The position numbers were made by a program, and so were the translations under genes. A stretch of 64,000 bases of DNA. Origin: Methylopila henanensis. Lineage in GTDB: Bacteria > Pseudomonadota > Alphaproteobacteria > Rhizobiales > Methylopilaceae. This document shows, piece by piece, positions 42,656-50,322 of the stretch. Numbering within the stretch: position 1 is the stretch's first letter; each line of letters starts with the position of its first letter. The notes beneath the pieces are model-generated. The model had not been told where the DNA came from, searched no databases, and saw nothing but the letters and a program-made list of their open reading frames with translations. The DNA lies in NCBI RefSeq assembly GCF_042681025.1, contig NZ_JBHUER010000010.1, forward strand, positions 62,001 to 126,000. The letters run 5' to 3'.

Positions 42656-44002
42656 ATGAACGAGCACGTCAAGGCGCCCGCAGCGCCCCGCACCCTCCCC
42701 CGCGAGAGCGCGACCTTCGACGCCTACACCCTGTCGGAGATCCGCCGCGCGGCGGCGACCGGCATCTACGACATCCGCGGCGCCGGCGCGAAGCGCAAGC
42801 TGCCCCATTTCGACGACCTGCTGTTCCTCGGCGCCTCGATGTCGCGCTATCCGCTCGAGGGCTACCGCGAGCGCTGCGGCACGGACGTCGTGCTCGGCAC
42901 ACGCTTCGCCAAGAAGCCGATCGAACTGAAGATCCCGATCACCATCGCCGGCATGAGCTTCGGCTCGCTGTCGGGACCGGCCAAGGAGGCGCTCGGCCGC
43001 GGCGCCTCGGCCATAGGCACGTCCACGACGACCGGCGACGGCGGCATGACGCAGGAAGAGCGCGGGCATTCGACCAAGCTCGTCTACCAGTATCTGCCGT
43101 CGCGCTACGGCATGAATCCGGACGACATCCGCAAGGCGGACGCGATCGAGGTGGTGGTCGGCCAGGGCGCCAAGCCCGGCGGCGGCGGCATGCTGCTCGG
43201 CCAGAAGATCAGCCCCCGCGTCGCAAAAATGCGGACGCTGCCCGAAGGCATCGACCAGCGCTCGGCCTGCCGCCATCCCGACTGGACCGGCCCGGACGAT
43301 CTCGAGATCAAGATCGAGGAGCTGCGCGAGATCACCGACTGGGAGAAGCCGATCTATGTGAAGGTCGGCGCCGCGCGGCCCTATTACGACACGGCGCTTT
43401 CGGTGAAGGCCGGCGCGGACGTGGTCGTGGTGGACGGCATGCAGGGCGGCACCGCCGCCACGCAGGAGGTCTTCATCGAGAACGTCGGCATTCCGACGCT
43501 CGCGGCGGTGCGTCAGGCGGTCAAGGCGCTGCAGGACCTCGGCATGCATCGCAAGGTGCAGCTCGTCGTCTCCGGGGGCATCCGCAACGGCGCCGACGTG
43601 GCCAAGGCGCTGGCGCTCGGCGCCGACGCGGTCGCGATCGGCACGGCGGCGCTGGTCGCGCTCGGCGACAACGATCCGAAGTGGGAGGCCGAGTACCAGG
43701 CCCTCGGCACGACCGCCGGCGCCTATGACGACTGGCACGAGGGCCGCGATCCGGCCGGCATCACGACCCAGGACGCGGAGCTGATGAAGCGCCTCGACCC
43801 GGTGATCGCCGGACGCCGCCTGGCCAACTACCTGTCCGTGATGACGCTGGAAGCCCAGACCATCGCGCGCGCCTGCGGCAAGAGCCACGTCCACAATCTC
43901 GAGCCGGAAGACCTCGTCGCGCTGACGATCGAGGCGGCGGCGATGGCGAACGTGCCGCTCGCCGGCACCAGCTGGATCCCCGGCCAGTCCGGAGGGTTCT
44001 GA
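42656..44002 (+). CDS. mgsC: N-methylglutamate synthase subunit C (FMN/Fe-S glutamate synthase domain)
   Basis: 448 residues. FMN-binding TIM barrel of the glutamate synthase family: ITIAGMSFGSLSGPAKEALGRGAS, the TGDGGMTQEE loop, GQGAKPGGGGMLLG, VVVDGMQGGTAATQEVF and VSGGIRNGADVAKALALGADAVAIGTAAL. It reduces the imine formed between 2-oxoglutarate and methylamine to N-methylglutamate. The C-terminal CGKSHVHNLEPEDL is typical of the stand-alone GltB2-like chain. Ends the mgsABC run. Confidence 0.92.
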   Translation: MNEHVKAPAAPRTLPRESATFDAYTLSEIRRAAATGIYDIRGAGAKRKLPHFDDLLFLGASMSRYPLEGYRERCGTDVVLGTRFAKKPIELKIPITIAGMSFGSLSGPAKEALGRGASAIGTSTTTGDGGMTQEERGHSTKLVYQYLPSRYGMNPDDIRKADAIEVVVGQGAKPGGGGMLLGQKISPRVAKMRTLPEGIDQRSACRHPDWTGPDDLEIKIEELREITDWEKPIYVKVGAARPYYDTALSVKAGADVVVVDGMQGGTAATQEVFIENVGIPTLAAVRQAVKALQDLGMHRKVQLVVSGGIRNGADVAKALALGADAVAIGTAALVALGDNDPKWEAEYQALGTTAGAYDDWHEGRDPAGITTQDAELMKRLDPVIAGRRLANYLSVMTLEAQTIARACGKSHVHNLEPEDLVALTIEAAAMANVPLAGTSWIPGQSGGF

Positions 44003-44013
44003 CGCAAACGATA

Positions 44014-44049
44014 AGGAAGGCCCGCCGACGTCCCCCGGAGGGCCTTCCT
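44014..44049 (+). terminator. 10-bp hairpin after mgsC
   Basis: AGGAAGGCCC (44014-44023) pairs with GGGCCTTCCT (44040-44049) around a 16-nt loop, 12 bases past the mgsC stop. There is no T-tract, so it may reduce rather than end transcription into gmaS. Confidence 0.5.
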
Positions 44050-44148
44050 CCGGCTCTTCGGAAGGCGCCTCCCACAGGCGGGGAACCCGCAAGCAAGGCC
44101 GTAATATTTCAGGTTAGACCCCAAAAAGGGGCGATCGAGGGGACTTCA

Positions 44149-45441
44149 GTGGCGATTGATCTTTCGGAGGCCGCGCGAGATCGCGGCATCAAATACTTCC
44201 TCATTTCCTATACGGACCTGTTCGGCGCGCAGCGCGCCAAACTGGTTCCCGCCGCCGCGATCGGCGACATGCAGAAGGCGGGCGCCGGCTTCGCCGGCTT
44301 CGCCACCTGGCTCGACATGAGCCCGTCGGATTCCGACCTGTTCGCAAAGCCCGACCCGGACAGCCTGATCCAGCTGCCGTGGAAACCGGAGGTGGGCTGG
44401 CTCGCGGCCGACCTCTGGATGGACGGCAAGGAGGTCGAGCAGGCTCCGCGCAACCTTCTGAAGCGCCTGATCGCCCGGTCCGGCTACCAGATGAAGTCGG
44501 GCATCGAGCCCGAGATGTTCCTGGTGAACGCCGACGGCACCCGGATCTCGGATCCGTCCGACACCGCCGAAAAGCCCTGCTACGACCAGCAGGCCCTGAT
44601 GCGCCGCTACGACGTGATCACCGAAATCTGCGACGCGATGCTCCAGCTCGGCTGGGCCCCCTACCAGAACGACCACGAGGACGCGAACGGCCAGTTCGAG
44701 ATGAACTGGAACTACGGCCCGGCGCTGCAGACCGCCGACCAGCACGCCTTCTACAAGTTCATGGCGAAATCGATCGCCGAGAAGCATTGCCTGCGCGCCA
44801 CCTTCATGCCGAAGCCGTTCTTGAACCTCACGGGCTCGGGCTGCCACGCCCATGTGTCGCTGTGGGACGGGAAGAAGAACCTGTTCGAGGACCCGAACGG
44901 GGAGCTCGGCGTCAGCCAGCTCGGCTACCACTTCATCGGCGGCCTGATGCACAACACCGACGCGATCTGCGCGCTGACCAACCCGACCGTGAACTCCTAC
45001 AAGCGCATCAACGCGCCCCGGACGACGTCGGGCGCGACCTGGGCGCCGAACTCGATCACTTACACGGGCAACAACCGCACCCACATGATCCGGATCCCGG
45101 ACGCGGGCCGGTTCGAGTTCCGTCTCGGCGACGGCGCGGCCAACCCCTATCTGCTGCAGGCCGCGATCCTCGCCGCCGGCCTCGACGGGATCGAGAACAA
45201 GCGCGATCCGGGCAAGCGTCTCGACATCAACATGTACACGGACGGCCACTCGGTCACGGACTGCAAAAAGCTGCCGCTCAACCTGCTCGACGCGATCCGG
45301 ACGTTCGAGTCCTCGCCCGCCACGAAAACGATGTTCGGCGAGGAATTCGTCACGGCCTACGCCAAGCTGAAGAACCAGGAGTGGAACAACTACACGCGCC
45401 ACCTGACCCAGTGGGAGCGCGACAACACGCTCGACTGCTGA
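44149..45441 (+). CDS. gmaS: Gamma-glutamylmethylamide synthetase (glutamine synthetase-like)
   Basis: 430 residues from GTG 44149 (GAGGGG upstream). It ligates methylamine to the gamma-carboxyl of glutamate with ATP, giving gamma-glutamylmethylamide. Glutamine-synthetase fold with SGIEPEMFLVNADG, GQFEMNWNYGPALQTADQHAFYKFM, ATFMPKPFLNLTGSGCHAHVSLWD (metal/ATP) and RFEFRLGDGAANPYLLQAAILAAG. The N-terminal beta-grasp is short (RGIKYFLISYTDLFGAQRAKLVP), as in GmaS. The linkage with mgs and mgd supports GmaS over ordinary GlnA. A strong T-tract terminator follows. Confidence 0.92.
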   Translation: MAIDLSEAARDRGIKYFLISYTDLFGAQRAKLVPAAAIGDMQKAGAGFAGFATWLDMSPSDSDLFAKPDPDSLIQLPWKPEVGWLAADLWMDGKEVEQAPRNLLKRLIARSGYQMKSGIEPEMFLVNADGTRISDPSDTAEKPCYDQQALMRRYDVITEICDAMLQLGWAPYQNDHEDANGQFEMNWNYGPALQTADQHAFYKFMAKSIAEKHCLRATFMPKPFLNLTGSGCHAHVSLWDGKKNLFEDPNGELGVSQLGYHFIGGLMHNTDAICALTNPTVNSYKRINAPRTTSGATWAPNSITYTGNNRTHMIRIPDAGRFEFRLGDGAANPYLLQAAILAAGLDGIENKRDPGKRLDINMYTDGHSVTDCKKLPLNLLDAIRTFESSPATKTMFGEEFVTAYAKLKNQEWNNYTRHLTQWERDNTLDC

Positions 45442-45493
45442 GCCGGCGGCGGCGGAGCGCGAAGGCGCTCCGGACGCGCTGCGTCGCATGTGG

Positions 45494-45532
45494 ATTGGCC
45501 CCGCCGGCGCGCCGTGCGGGGCCAATTTGTTT
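45494..45532 (+). terminator. Intrinsic terminator of gmaS
   Basis: ATTGGCCCCGC (45494-45504) and GCGGGGCCAAT (45516-45526) form a perfect 11-bp stem followed by TTGTTT. Confidence 0.85.
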
Positions 45533-45544
45533 CTTCTTGAGAAA
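45530..45544. promoter_or_regulatory. Operator candidate 3: TTTCTTCTTGAGAAA
   Basis: It shares the outer TTTC-N7-GAAA pattern and length with candidate 1 and lies 5 bases upstream of a -35-like TTGACT. It overlaps the T-tract of the gmaS terminator, so part of the similarity could be chance. Confidence 0.35.
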
Positions 45545-45549
45545 AAGTT

Positions 45550-45577
45550 TTGACTTAAAGTCCAAGACCTGCATGAT
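45550..45577 (+). promoter_or_regulatory. Putative promoter of the permease-dmm operon
   Basis: TTGACT (45550-45555), 16 bases, CATGAT (45572-45577). If used, the mRNA has a ~255-base leader before the permease ATG. Confidence 0.4.
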
Positions 45578-45638
45578 CGTCGCCGAGGTCGCGCGACGTC
45601 GCGCGAAGGTCGTCCGCAACGACGGATGGGGACCCTCG

Positions 45639-45791
45639 ATGCTCGCAGTCATCCCTGCCGAACGCAGAACGGCGAAGACCGGAGCGCGTCGCTCCGGCCT
45701 TCGCCGCGCGACCTCATCGGCCCGCTCCAGCACAGAACCAAACGCCGCTCCGGGCTCGTCCCCGGCGACGGCCGGCACGGAGCGCGCCTGA
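45639..45791 (+). CDS. Possible leader ORF, 50 aa, upstream of the permease
   Basis: ATG 45639 has GGGGA at ribosome-site spacing. The frame ends TGA 45791, 45 bases before the permease ATG. The product is Arg/Ser/Ala-rich with no recognisable family, and the strong hairpin at 45671-45705 lies inside it. A translated upstream frame controlling the permease is possible, but chance is not excluded in GC-rich DNA. Confidence 0.2.
   Translation: MLAVIPAERRTAKTGARRSGLRRATSSARSSTEPNAAPGSSPATAGTERA
45671..45705 (+). promoter_or_regulatory. Strong stem-loop in the permease-dmm mRNA leader
   Basis: GGCGAA-ga-CCGGAGCG / CGCTCCGG-cc-TTCGCC form a 14-bp stem with one 2x2 internal loop and a 3-nt apical loop. 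No T-tract follows. Confidence 0.5.
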
Positions 45792-45836
45792 ACGCCCGGC
45801 CGACCGGCCGCGCGGTTTCTGGAACGGGGAACAACG

Positions 45837-47459
45837 ATGACGATCGCTCTCACGGATACCGCGGCCTCGGCCGACGGCTCGCATCAGCTAAGACGCAGCA
45901 TTTCCTGGACAGGCGCCTTCTGGGTCGCGAGCGGTGTGCCGCCGCTGGTCCTGTTTTCGATCGGCGGCATCGCCGGCACCACCGGAACGCCCGCCTTCGC
46001 CATCTGGGCGGCGTCCATGATGATGGGCTTCCTGCAGTCCTTCGTTTACGCCGAGATCGCGGGGCTGTTCCCGAACAAGTCCGGCGGCGCCTCGATCTAC
46101 GGCGCGGCCGCCTGGGTGCGCTACGCCAAGCCGATCGCGCCGCTCTCGGTGTGGTGCAACTGGTTCGCCTGGTCGCCGGTGCTGTCCCTCGGCTGCTCGA
46201 TCGCCGCGGGCTACATCCTGACCGCGATCGCGCCGGACGCGACCTCCGCGATCCGCACCTTCACGCTCTTCTCCGGTTCTCTCGGGCCGGTGTCGTTCTC
46301 GCTCAACTCCGCCTTCTTCATCGGCGCGGCGCTGATGCTCGGCACCTTCGCCGTGCAGCACCGCGGCATCCTGGGCACCGCCCGGGTGCAGAAGGTCGTC
46401 GGCGTGCTGGTGATCGTGCCGCTTGTCATCGTCGGCGTCGCGCCGCTGCTGCAGCATGGCGTGAACTGGTCAAACTTCCAGCCCTTCGTGCCACTGGCGG
46501 AAGCCTACAAGCCGGAGCCCGGCGCGTGGAACATCCCGGGCTGGACGCTGGTGCTCGGCGGCATGTTCATCGCCGCCTGGTCGACCTACGGCTTCGAGAC
46601 CGCAATCTGCTACACGAGCGAATTCAAGGATCCCGCCCGCGACACGTTCAAGGCGATCTTCTTCTCGGGGCTGCTCTGCATCGCGATCTTCGTGATCGTG
46701 CCCTTCACCTTCCAGAGCGAGTTGGGCCTCGCCGGCATGCTCGAGACCCCGATCGTCGACGGCTCCGGCGTCGCGGCGGCGCTCGCGCACATGGTCGGCG
46801 GCGGCCCGATCATCGAGAACGCGCTGGTCATGCTCATGATCCTCGCGCTGATGCTGTGCCTGATGACCGCGATGGCGGGCTCGTCGCGCACGCTCTACCA
46901 GGGCTCGGTCGACGGCTGGCTGCCGAAGTACCTGTCCTACGTCAACCACCACGGCGCGCCGACCAACGCCATGTGGACCGACCTCGGCGTCAATCTGGTC
47001 CTGCTCGCGATCGCCTGCGCCGACGCGACGTCGTTCTTCTTCATCCTCGCGGTGTCGAACTGCGGCTACATCATCTTCAACTTCCTGAACCTGAACGCGG
47101 GCTGGATCCACCGCATCGACAGCGGCCACATCGCGCGGCCGTACCGGGCGCCAACCTTTATCATCGCGCTCGGCGGAGTGTTCGCCTTCGTCAACGCCGT
47201 CTTCATGGGGGCGGGCGCGAAGGTCTGGAATCCGAACGCGCTCTGGGCCGGGCTGATCACCGCGGCGCTCATCGTCCCGGTGTTCTTCTTCCGGCACTAC
47301 GTGCAGGACAAGGGCAGGTTCCCGGCGAAAATGCTGGAGGATCTCCAGATCGGCGACACCGGCGGCGTCATGCCGAAGAAGGCCGGCATGCTGCCCTATC
47401 TGACGCTCGCGGCCGGCGTCGCCGTGGTGCTGATCGCCAACGCCGTGTTCCAGTTCTAA
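45837..47459 (+). CDS. APC-superfamily amine/amino acid permease
   Basis: 540 residues, about twelve membrane helices. The APC signature starts early (GVPPLVLFSIGGIAGTTGTPAFAIW) and includes GGASIYGAAAWVRY and STYGFETAICYTSEFKDPARDTFKAIF. Polar C-terminal tail. It lies directly upstream of the dimethylamine monooxygenase genes (71 bases to the next start), so methylated amines are plausible substrates (inference); APC members more often carry amino acids. GGGGA precedes the ATG. Confidence 0.85.
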   Translation: MTIALTDTAASADGSHQLRRSISWTGAFWVASGVPPLVLFSIGGIAGTTGTPAFAIWAASMMMGFLQSFVYAEIAGLFPNKSGGASIYGAAAWVRYAKPIAPLSVWCNWFAWSPVLSLGCSIAAGYILTAIAPDATSAIRTFTLFSGSLGPVSFSLNSAFFIGAALMLGTFAVQHRGILGTARVQKVVGVLVIVPLVIVGVAPLLQHGVNWSNFQPFVPLAEAYKPEPGAWNIPGWTLVLGGMFIAAWSTYGFETAICYTSEFKDPARDTFKAIFFSGLLCIAIFVIVPFTFQSELGLAGMLETPIVDGSGVAAALAHMVGGGPIIENALVMLMILALMLCLMTAMAGSSRTLYQGSVDGWLPKYLSYVNHHGAPTNAMWTDLGVNLVLLAIACADATSFFFILAVSNCGYIIFNFLNLNAGWIHRIDSGHIARPYRAPTFIIALGGVFAFVNAVFMGAGAKVWNPNALWAGLITAALIVPVFFFRHYVQDKGRFPAKMLEDLQIGDTGGVMPKKAGMLPYLTLAAGVAVVLIANAVFQF

Positions 47460-47466
47460 CGCTCCT

Positions 47467-47499
47467 CCCGCCGGCGCGGCGCCGAGCCGCGCCGGCGGG
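47467..47499 (+). terminator. 14-bp all-GC intercistronic stem-loop
   Basis: CCCGCCGGCGCGGC and GCCGCGCCGGCGGG pair perfectly around GCCGA, 7 bases past the permease stop. It has no T-tract. It may partially terminate or stabilise the upstream mRNA before dmmA. Confidence 0.55.
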
Positions 47500-47530
47500 G
47501 CTTCCTTCGAACGCCGGAGAGTTCCGCCTG

Positions 47531-48133
47531 ATGTCAGCCGCCACCATCAAGAGCAGACCCATCTATCCGGGCCTGTCCCTCGACGGGAAAGCCCGCCGCC
47601 ACCTCATCGCCGCCGAGGGCGAAGGCGCGCTCGCCGTGCTCGACGTCTTCGCGGACCAGCCCGACGAGGTCGCCCGCGCCACCCTGCTCTACACGCCCGG
47701 CGGCTCGGCGGGCGAGGAGCACGGCGCGAAGCTCTCGGCGCTCGGCTTCGACGGCTTTCACCTCATGCCAACGCAGCCGACGCTGCTGATCCGCCTCGAG
47801 GTCATCCTGCAGACCGCGACCATGGGAACCCGCATCTACGTCGCGGGCGTCGAGGGCTTCATAGGCAAGGTGATCGCCTCGGCGCAAACCTATGGCGTCG
47901 ATCCACAATCCGTCCGCGCCGAGCACCGCGGCTCGCTCGCGCGACGCGTCCAGTGCGTCCATTGCAAGGGGATGACCGAGAACGTGACCGCAACCCCCTT
48001 CGTCTGCTCCCATTGCGGGCTGAACCTGTTCGTGCGCGACCATTTCTCCCGCCGGCTCGGCGCCTTCCAGGGCGTCTGCGTCGACGCCGAGGCTCCCGGC
48101 GAGCTGCCGGCGCGCGAGGAGCTCTACCTGTGA
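47531..48133 (+). CDS. dmmA: Dimethylamine monooxygenase small subunit, DmmA-like (zinc-ribbon)
   Basis: 200 residues from ATG 47531 (GGAGAG upstream). The N-terminal ~130 residues lack catalytic motifs. The C-terminus has a zinc ribbon (VQCVHCKGMTENVTATPFVCSHCGLNLFVRDH, two CxxC pairs). The pattern and gene order match the DmmA family of dimethylamine monooxygenase/heme-dependent oxidative N-demethylase (HODM) complexes. It probably mediates electron transfer or assembly. It overlaps the reductase gene by GTGA. Subunit lettering differs between sources. Confidence 0.75.
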   Translation: MSAATIKSRPIYPGLSLDGKARRHLIAAEGEGALAVLDVFADQPDEVARATLLYTPGGSAGEEHGAKLSALGFDGFHLMPTQPTLLIRLEVILQTATMGTRIYVAGVEGFIGKVIASAQTYGVDPQSVRAEHRGSLARRVQCVHCKGMTENVTATPFVCSHCGLNLFVRDHFSRRLGAFQGVCVDAEAPGELPAREELYL

Positions 48134-49092
48134 GCGGCGGCGTCGAGATTCCCGTCCGCGTCGTCGACATCGAGCAGGCGACCCAGACCGTCCGGCGCTT
48201 CCGGCTGGCCCCGATCGACGGCGCGCCGCTGCCGCCGTTTTCGGCCGGCGCGCATGTGGTGACGCTGATGCCGGCGGCGGACCGCGTCATCCGCAACGCC
48301 TATTCGCTGATCGACCGCGCCGCGGACGGCTCCAGCTACCGCATCGGCGTGCTGCGCGTCGCGCAGTCGCGCGGCGGCTCCGCCTTCATGCATGACGAGG
48401 TCACGGTCGGAACCGAACTCCGGATCACCATGCCGGTGAACCTGTTCCCGCTGGCGCATGCCGGGCGCAAGCACCTGCTGATCGCGGGCGGCATCGGGAT
48501 CACGCCGATCTTCGCCATGGCGGAGGAGCTGAGGCGCACCGACGCGCACTACGAGATCCACTACGCCATGCGCAACGCCGCGAGCGGCGCCTTCGTCGAC
48601 GAGCTGCGCGCCCGCCACGGCGACAAGCTCAAGCTCTACCGCGACGACTGCCAGGAGGTTCTGGCGGTGGACGCGATCCTCCCGAACCAGCCTCTCGGCA
48701 CGCATCTCTACGTCTGCGGCCCGGAGGGCATGATCGAGGCGGTCCTCGAGGGCGCCCGGGAGGCCGGCTGGCCGGAGGAGAACCTGCACTCCGAGCGCTT
48801 TCAGGCGCCGCCGACCGGCGAGCCGTTCTCGGTCAGGCTCGCGAAGGCCGGCATCACCTGCGAGGTGCGAGGCGACCAGAGCCTGCTTGAGGCGCTTGAG
48901 GAAGCGGGCGTCGACGCGCCGTTCCTGTGCCGGGGCGGCGCCTGCGGCCAGTGCGAGGCGACCGTCGTCGAGGCGGACGGCGAGCTCGTCCACAACGACC
49001 ATTACCTGACCGAGGCCGACAAGGCCTCGGGATCGAAGATCATGCTCTGCGTCTCGCGCCTCAAGGGCCGCGAACTGGTGCTGGACCTGTGA
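48130..49092 (+). CDS. Dimethylamine monooxygenase reductase subunit (flavin + [2Fe-2S])
   Basis: 320 residues from GTG 48130. Phthalate-dioxygenase-reductase layout: flavin-binding barrel (VIRNAYSLIDRA), NAD(P)-binding domain (LLIAGGIGITPIFAMAEEL, YVCGPEGMIEAV), then a plant-type ferredoxin domain (FLCRGGACGQCEATV with a late Cys in MLCVSR). It passes NAD(P)H electrons to the heme subunit encoded 63 bases downstream. Corresponds to DmmB/HODM beta. Confidence 0.88.
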   Translation: MSGGVEIPVRVVDIEQATQTVRRFRLAPIDGAPLPPFSAGAHVVTLMPAADRVIRNAYSLIDRAADGSSYRIGVLRVAQSRGGSAFMHDEVTVGTELRITMPVNLFPLAHAGRKHLLIAGGIGITPIFAMAEELRRTDAHYEIHYAMRNAASGAFVDELRARHGDKLKLYRDDCQEVLAVDAILPNQPLGTHLYVCGPEGMIEAVLEGAREAGWPEENLHSERFQAPPTGEPFSVRLAKAGITCEVRGDQSLLEALEEAGVDAPFLCRGGACGQCEATVVEADGELVHNDHYLTEADKASGSKIMLCVSRLKGRELVLDL

Positions 49093-49155
49093 GCGCGGCG
49101 ATGACGACCGGCTCTTCTCGCTCCCTCGAAAACCAAGATTGAACGGAGACGCCCG

Positions 49156-50196
49156 ATGACGATCCAGTTCAAGCAGGAAACCTTCCGCGACGACTTCACC
49201 TTCTCGAACAGCCCGGAGGCGATCCGCCGCTTTCCGTTCCCGTTCGACAAGGACGAGTACATGTATGCGGTCAACATTGAGCAGCATATGCCGGGACCGG
49301 CGAAGTCGCCGTTCGAGTTCCCGATCGACATCGACGAGCATTACGTCGCCGAGATGCAGGATCGGGCGCTGGTGCTGAAGGAAGACCCGCTGCGCTGCCA
49401 GTCCCTGCCGCACATGATCACCGCGGAATGGGACCTGCTGGAGCTCCTGATGGAGTCCATGGCGAAGAACTACCCGGAGCACTTCACGCTGACGAAGGAC
49501 GGGGACCGCTGGCGTTGGGTCAACCGGCCGCTCGGCATCGACCAGAGCTTCACCTTCGGCGACGTCTCGACCCTGCCCTACCCGCCGATGGAGTACGTCA
49601 CCCGCCAGTGCCAGGGCGATTTCTGCTTGCTCGACCAGCGGCACGACAATCTCTGGATGGACTCCGGCATCGTCACGACCCAGGCGGACTGGTCGCTCGA
49701 TTTCGACATCGGCATGAACTTCATGGAATGGCACGCGCCGGTGCCGCTCGCCCATGATCTCGGCGTGTTCGAGCGGGCGCTGAAATTCCTGCTCAACCTG
49801 CAGCAGGGCCGCCCCGTGCGCCGGCTGAACTGGACCATGACCATCAATCCGCGGCTCGACACCAGCCCGGAGAACTACCACAAGTGGGGCAAGGACCGGA
49901 CCACCGTGACGCCTGAGAACGTGGGCGACAAGGTGCATCTGCGCGTGGAGCTGCAGGCCCTGTGGCGCCTGCCGCGCTCCAACGCCATCGTGTTTTCGAT
50001 CCGCGCCTACATGATCAAGATGGAGGAGCTGGTCACCGTCCCGAAATGGGGACGGCGCCTCCACCGCGTGCTGCGCGGCCTCAAGCCCGAACTCGTCGAG
50101 TACAAGGGCCTGTCGCGCTACCACGGGATGACCGTGGACTGGCTGTCCAAGCACGACGACGGCGCCCCGACCTCGCCGGGCTTCTTCCCGGACTGA
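49156..50196 (+). CDS. Heme-dependent oxidative N-demethylase catalytic subunit (DUF3445, HODM alpha)
   Basis: 346 residues. DUF3445 family, whose characterised member holds heme in a PAS fold and oxidatively demethylates dimethylamine to methylamine and formaldehyde. Recognisable segments are RRFPFPFDKDEYMYAVNIEQH, LPHMITAEWDLLELLMESMAKNYPEHF, RWVNRPLGIDQSFTFGD, VQRQ-equivalent region TRQCQGDFCLLDQR, MNFMEWHAPVPL and the C-terminal RLPRSNAIVFSIRAYM. It sits between the reductase and GcvT-like genes, as expected for the four-subunit enzyme. Confidence 0.88.
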   Translation: MTIQFKQETFRDDFTFSNSPEAIRRFPFPFDKDEYMYAVNIEQHMPGPAKSPFEFPIDIDEHYVAEMQDRALVLKEDPLRCQSLPHMITAEWDLLELLMESMAKNYPEHFTLTKDGDRWRWVNRPLGIDQSFTFGDVSTLPYPPMEYVTRQCQGDFCLLDQRHDNLWMDSGIVTTQADWSLDFDIGMNFMEWHAPVPLAHDLGVFERALKFLLNLQQGRPVRRLNWTMTINPRLDTSPENYHKWGKDRTTVTPENVGDKVHLRVELQALWRLPRSNAIVFSIRAYMIKMEELVTVPKWGRRLHRVLRGLKPELVEYKGLSRYHGMTVDWLSKHDDGAPTSPGFFPD

Positions 50197-50233
50197 AAGC
50201 CGGCGCCGCGCCTCCTTGATCCCCTTCGCCTCT

Positions 50234-50259
50234 CGCGCCGGACGTTTCCGTCCGGCGCG
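50234..50259 (+). terminator. 11-bp stem-loop between DUF3445 and GcvT-like genes
   Basis: CGCGCCGGACG / CGTCCGGCGCG pair perfectly around loop TTTC, 38 bases past the DUF3445 stop. It lies in a 126-base spacer inside the dmm operon and has no T-tract. Confidence 0.5.
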
Positions 50260-50322
50260 CCCAAAGGGCCGTTCGAGCCCGATCGCCGCACGTCCAACGT
50301 CTCCCCTGGAAGGAACGCCACG

